A stretch of DNA of 43,292 nucleotides, taken from Candidatus Omnitrophota bacterium. Its GTDB lineage: Bacteria > Omnitrophota > Gorgyraeia > Zapsychrales > Fredricksoniimonadaceae. The stretch spans positions 131,834-175,125 of the forward strand of contig JAUSEK010000015.1 of assembly GCA_030650275.1 (NCBI GenBank), given 5' to 3'. The translations under genes and the position numbers were made by a program. The notes beneath the pieces were generated by a model that was not told the DNA's origin, did no database searches, and was given only the letters and a program-made list of their open reading frames with translations. Shown one piece after another: positions 43,281 to 43,292 of this stretch (position 1 is the first letter of the stretch; each line of letters begins with the position of its first letter).

Positions 43281-43292
43281 GACTGCCTCCAG

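Overview
The window reads as chromosome of an uncultured Gram-negative-type bacterium, most likely Candidatus Omnitrophota (OP3) or a close relative. The main clue is the 1080-residue exported protein at 4948-8190. Its N-terminal region and its short DAAM(T/M) linkers are, to my recollection, typical of Omnitrophota proteins; this is recalled family knowledge, not a search. The metabolic genes are ordinary, but the spaces between them, and several coding regions, carry many short palindromic repeats. There are no prophage genes, IS transposases, CRISPR arrays or rRNA genes. Two tRNA genes are present: Leu-GAG and Glu-CUC.

Layout. 1-4797 is a nitrogen block: the 3' part of a GAF-ANTAR antiterminator gene, a promoter, a leader RNA that looks like an ANTAR target plus terminator, then amt, a PII gene and a type III glutamine synthetase. 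4849-9697 is accessory: the giant modular exported protein and an AAA/DUF4143 ATPase. 9702-18600 holds glutamine-dependent NAD synthetase, a GT2 glycosyltransferase, glutamate synthase gltBD and a small exported protein. 18652-22988 holds glycerol kinase, glycerol-3-phosphate dehydrogenase, an RlmI-like methyltransferase and RidA. 23166-30636 holds carAB, purF, a small ORF that copies the first 18 codons of pyrG, and pyrG. 30643-35425 holds tRNA-Leu, rpe, a pilin-like protein with a thrombospondin-1-like tail, and a FIST/histidine kinase/response regulator operon on the minus strand. 35469-37013 holds tRNA-Glu, a RelBE/ParDE-type toxin-antitoxin pair and an AlkD-like gene. 37053-43280 holds trmB, a D,D-carboxypeptidase, a DsbA-like protein, a divergent bL27, glmS, rsmI and a His-rich collar-like exported protein.

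How it fits together. Ammonium uptake (amt, PII), assimilation (glnA, gltBD) and the glutamine-consuming amidotransferases NadE, CarAB, PurF, PyrG and GlmS all lie within about 41 kb. A large part of the cell's glutamine economy is therefore in one neighbourhood. The best candidate for a new system is the cis-encoded GAF-ANTAR protein with its own RNA switch in front of amt-PII-glnA. It has two hairpins with A1/G4 loops, the second mutually exclusive with a strong terminator. Other observations to follow up are the synonymous pyrG mini-duplication, the DAAM-linked modular protein with an internal Tat-like signal, the pilin-TSP1 fusion, and palindromic elements inserted in frame in several genes or at a tRNA 5' end.
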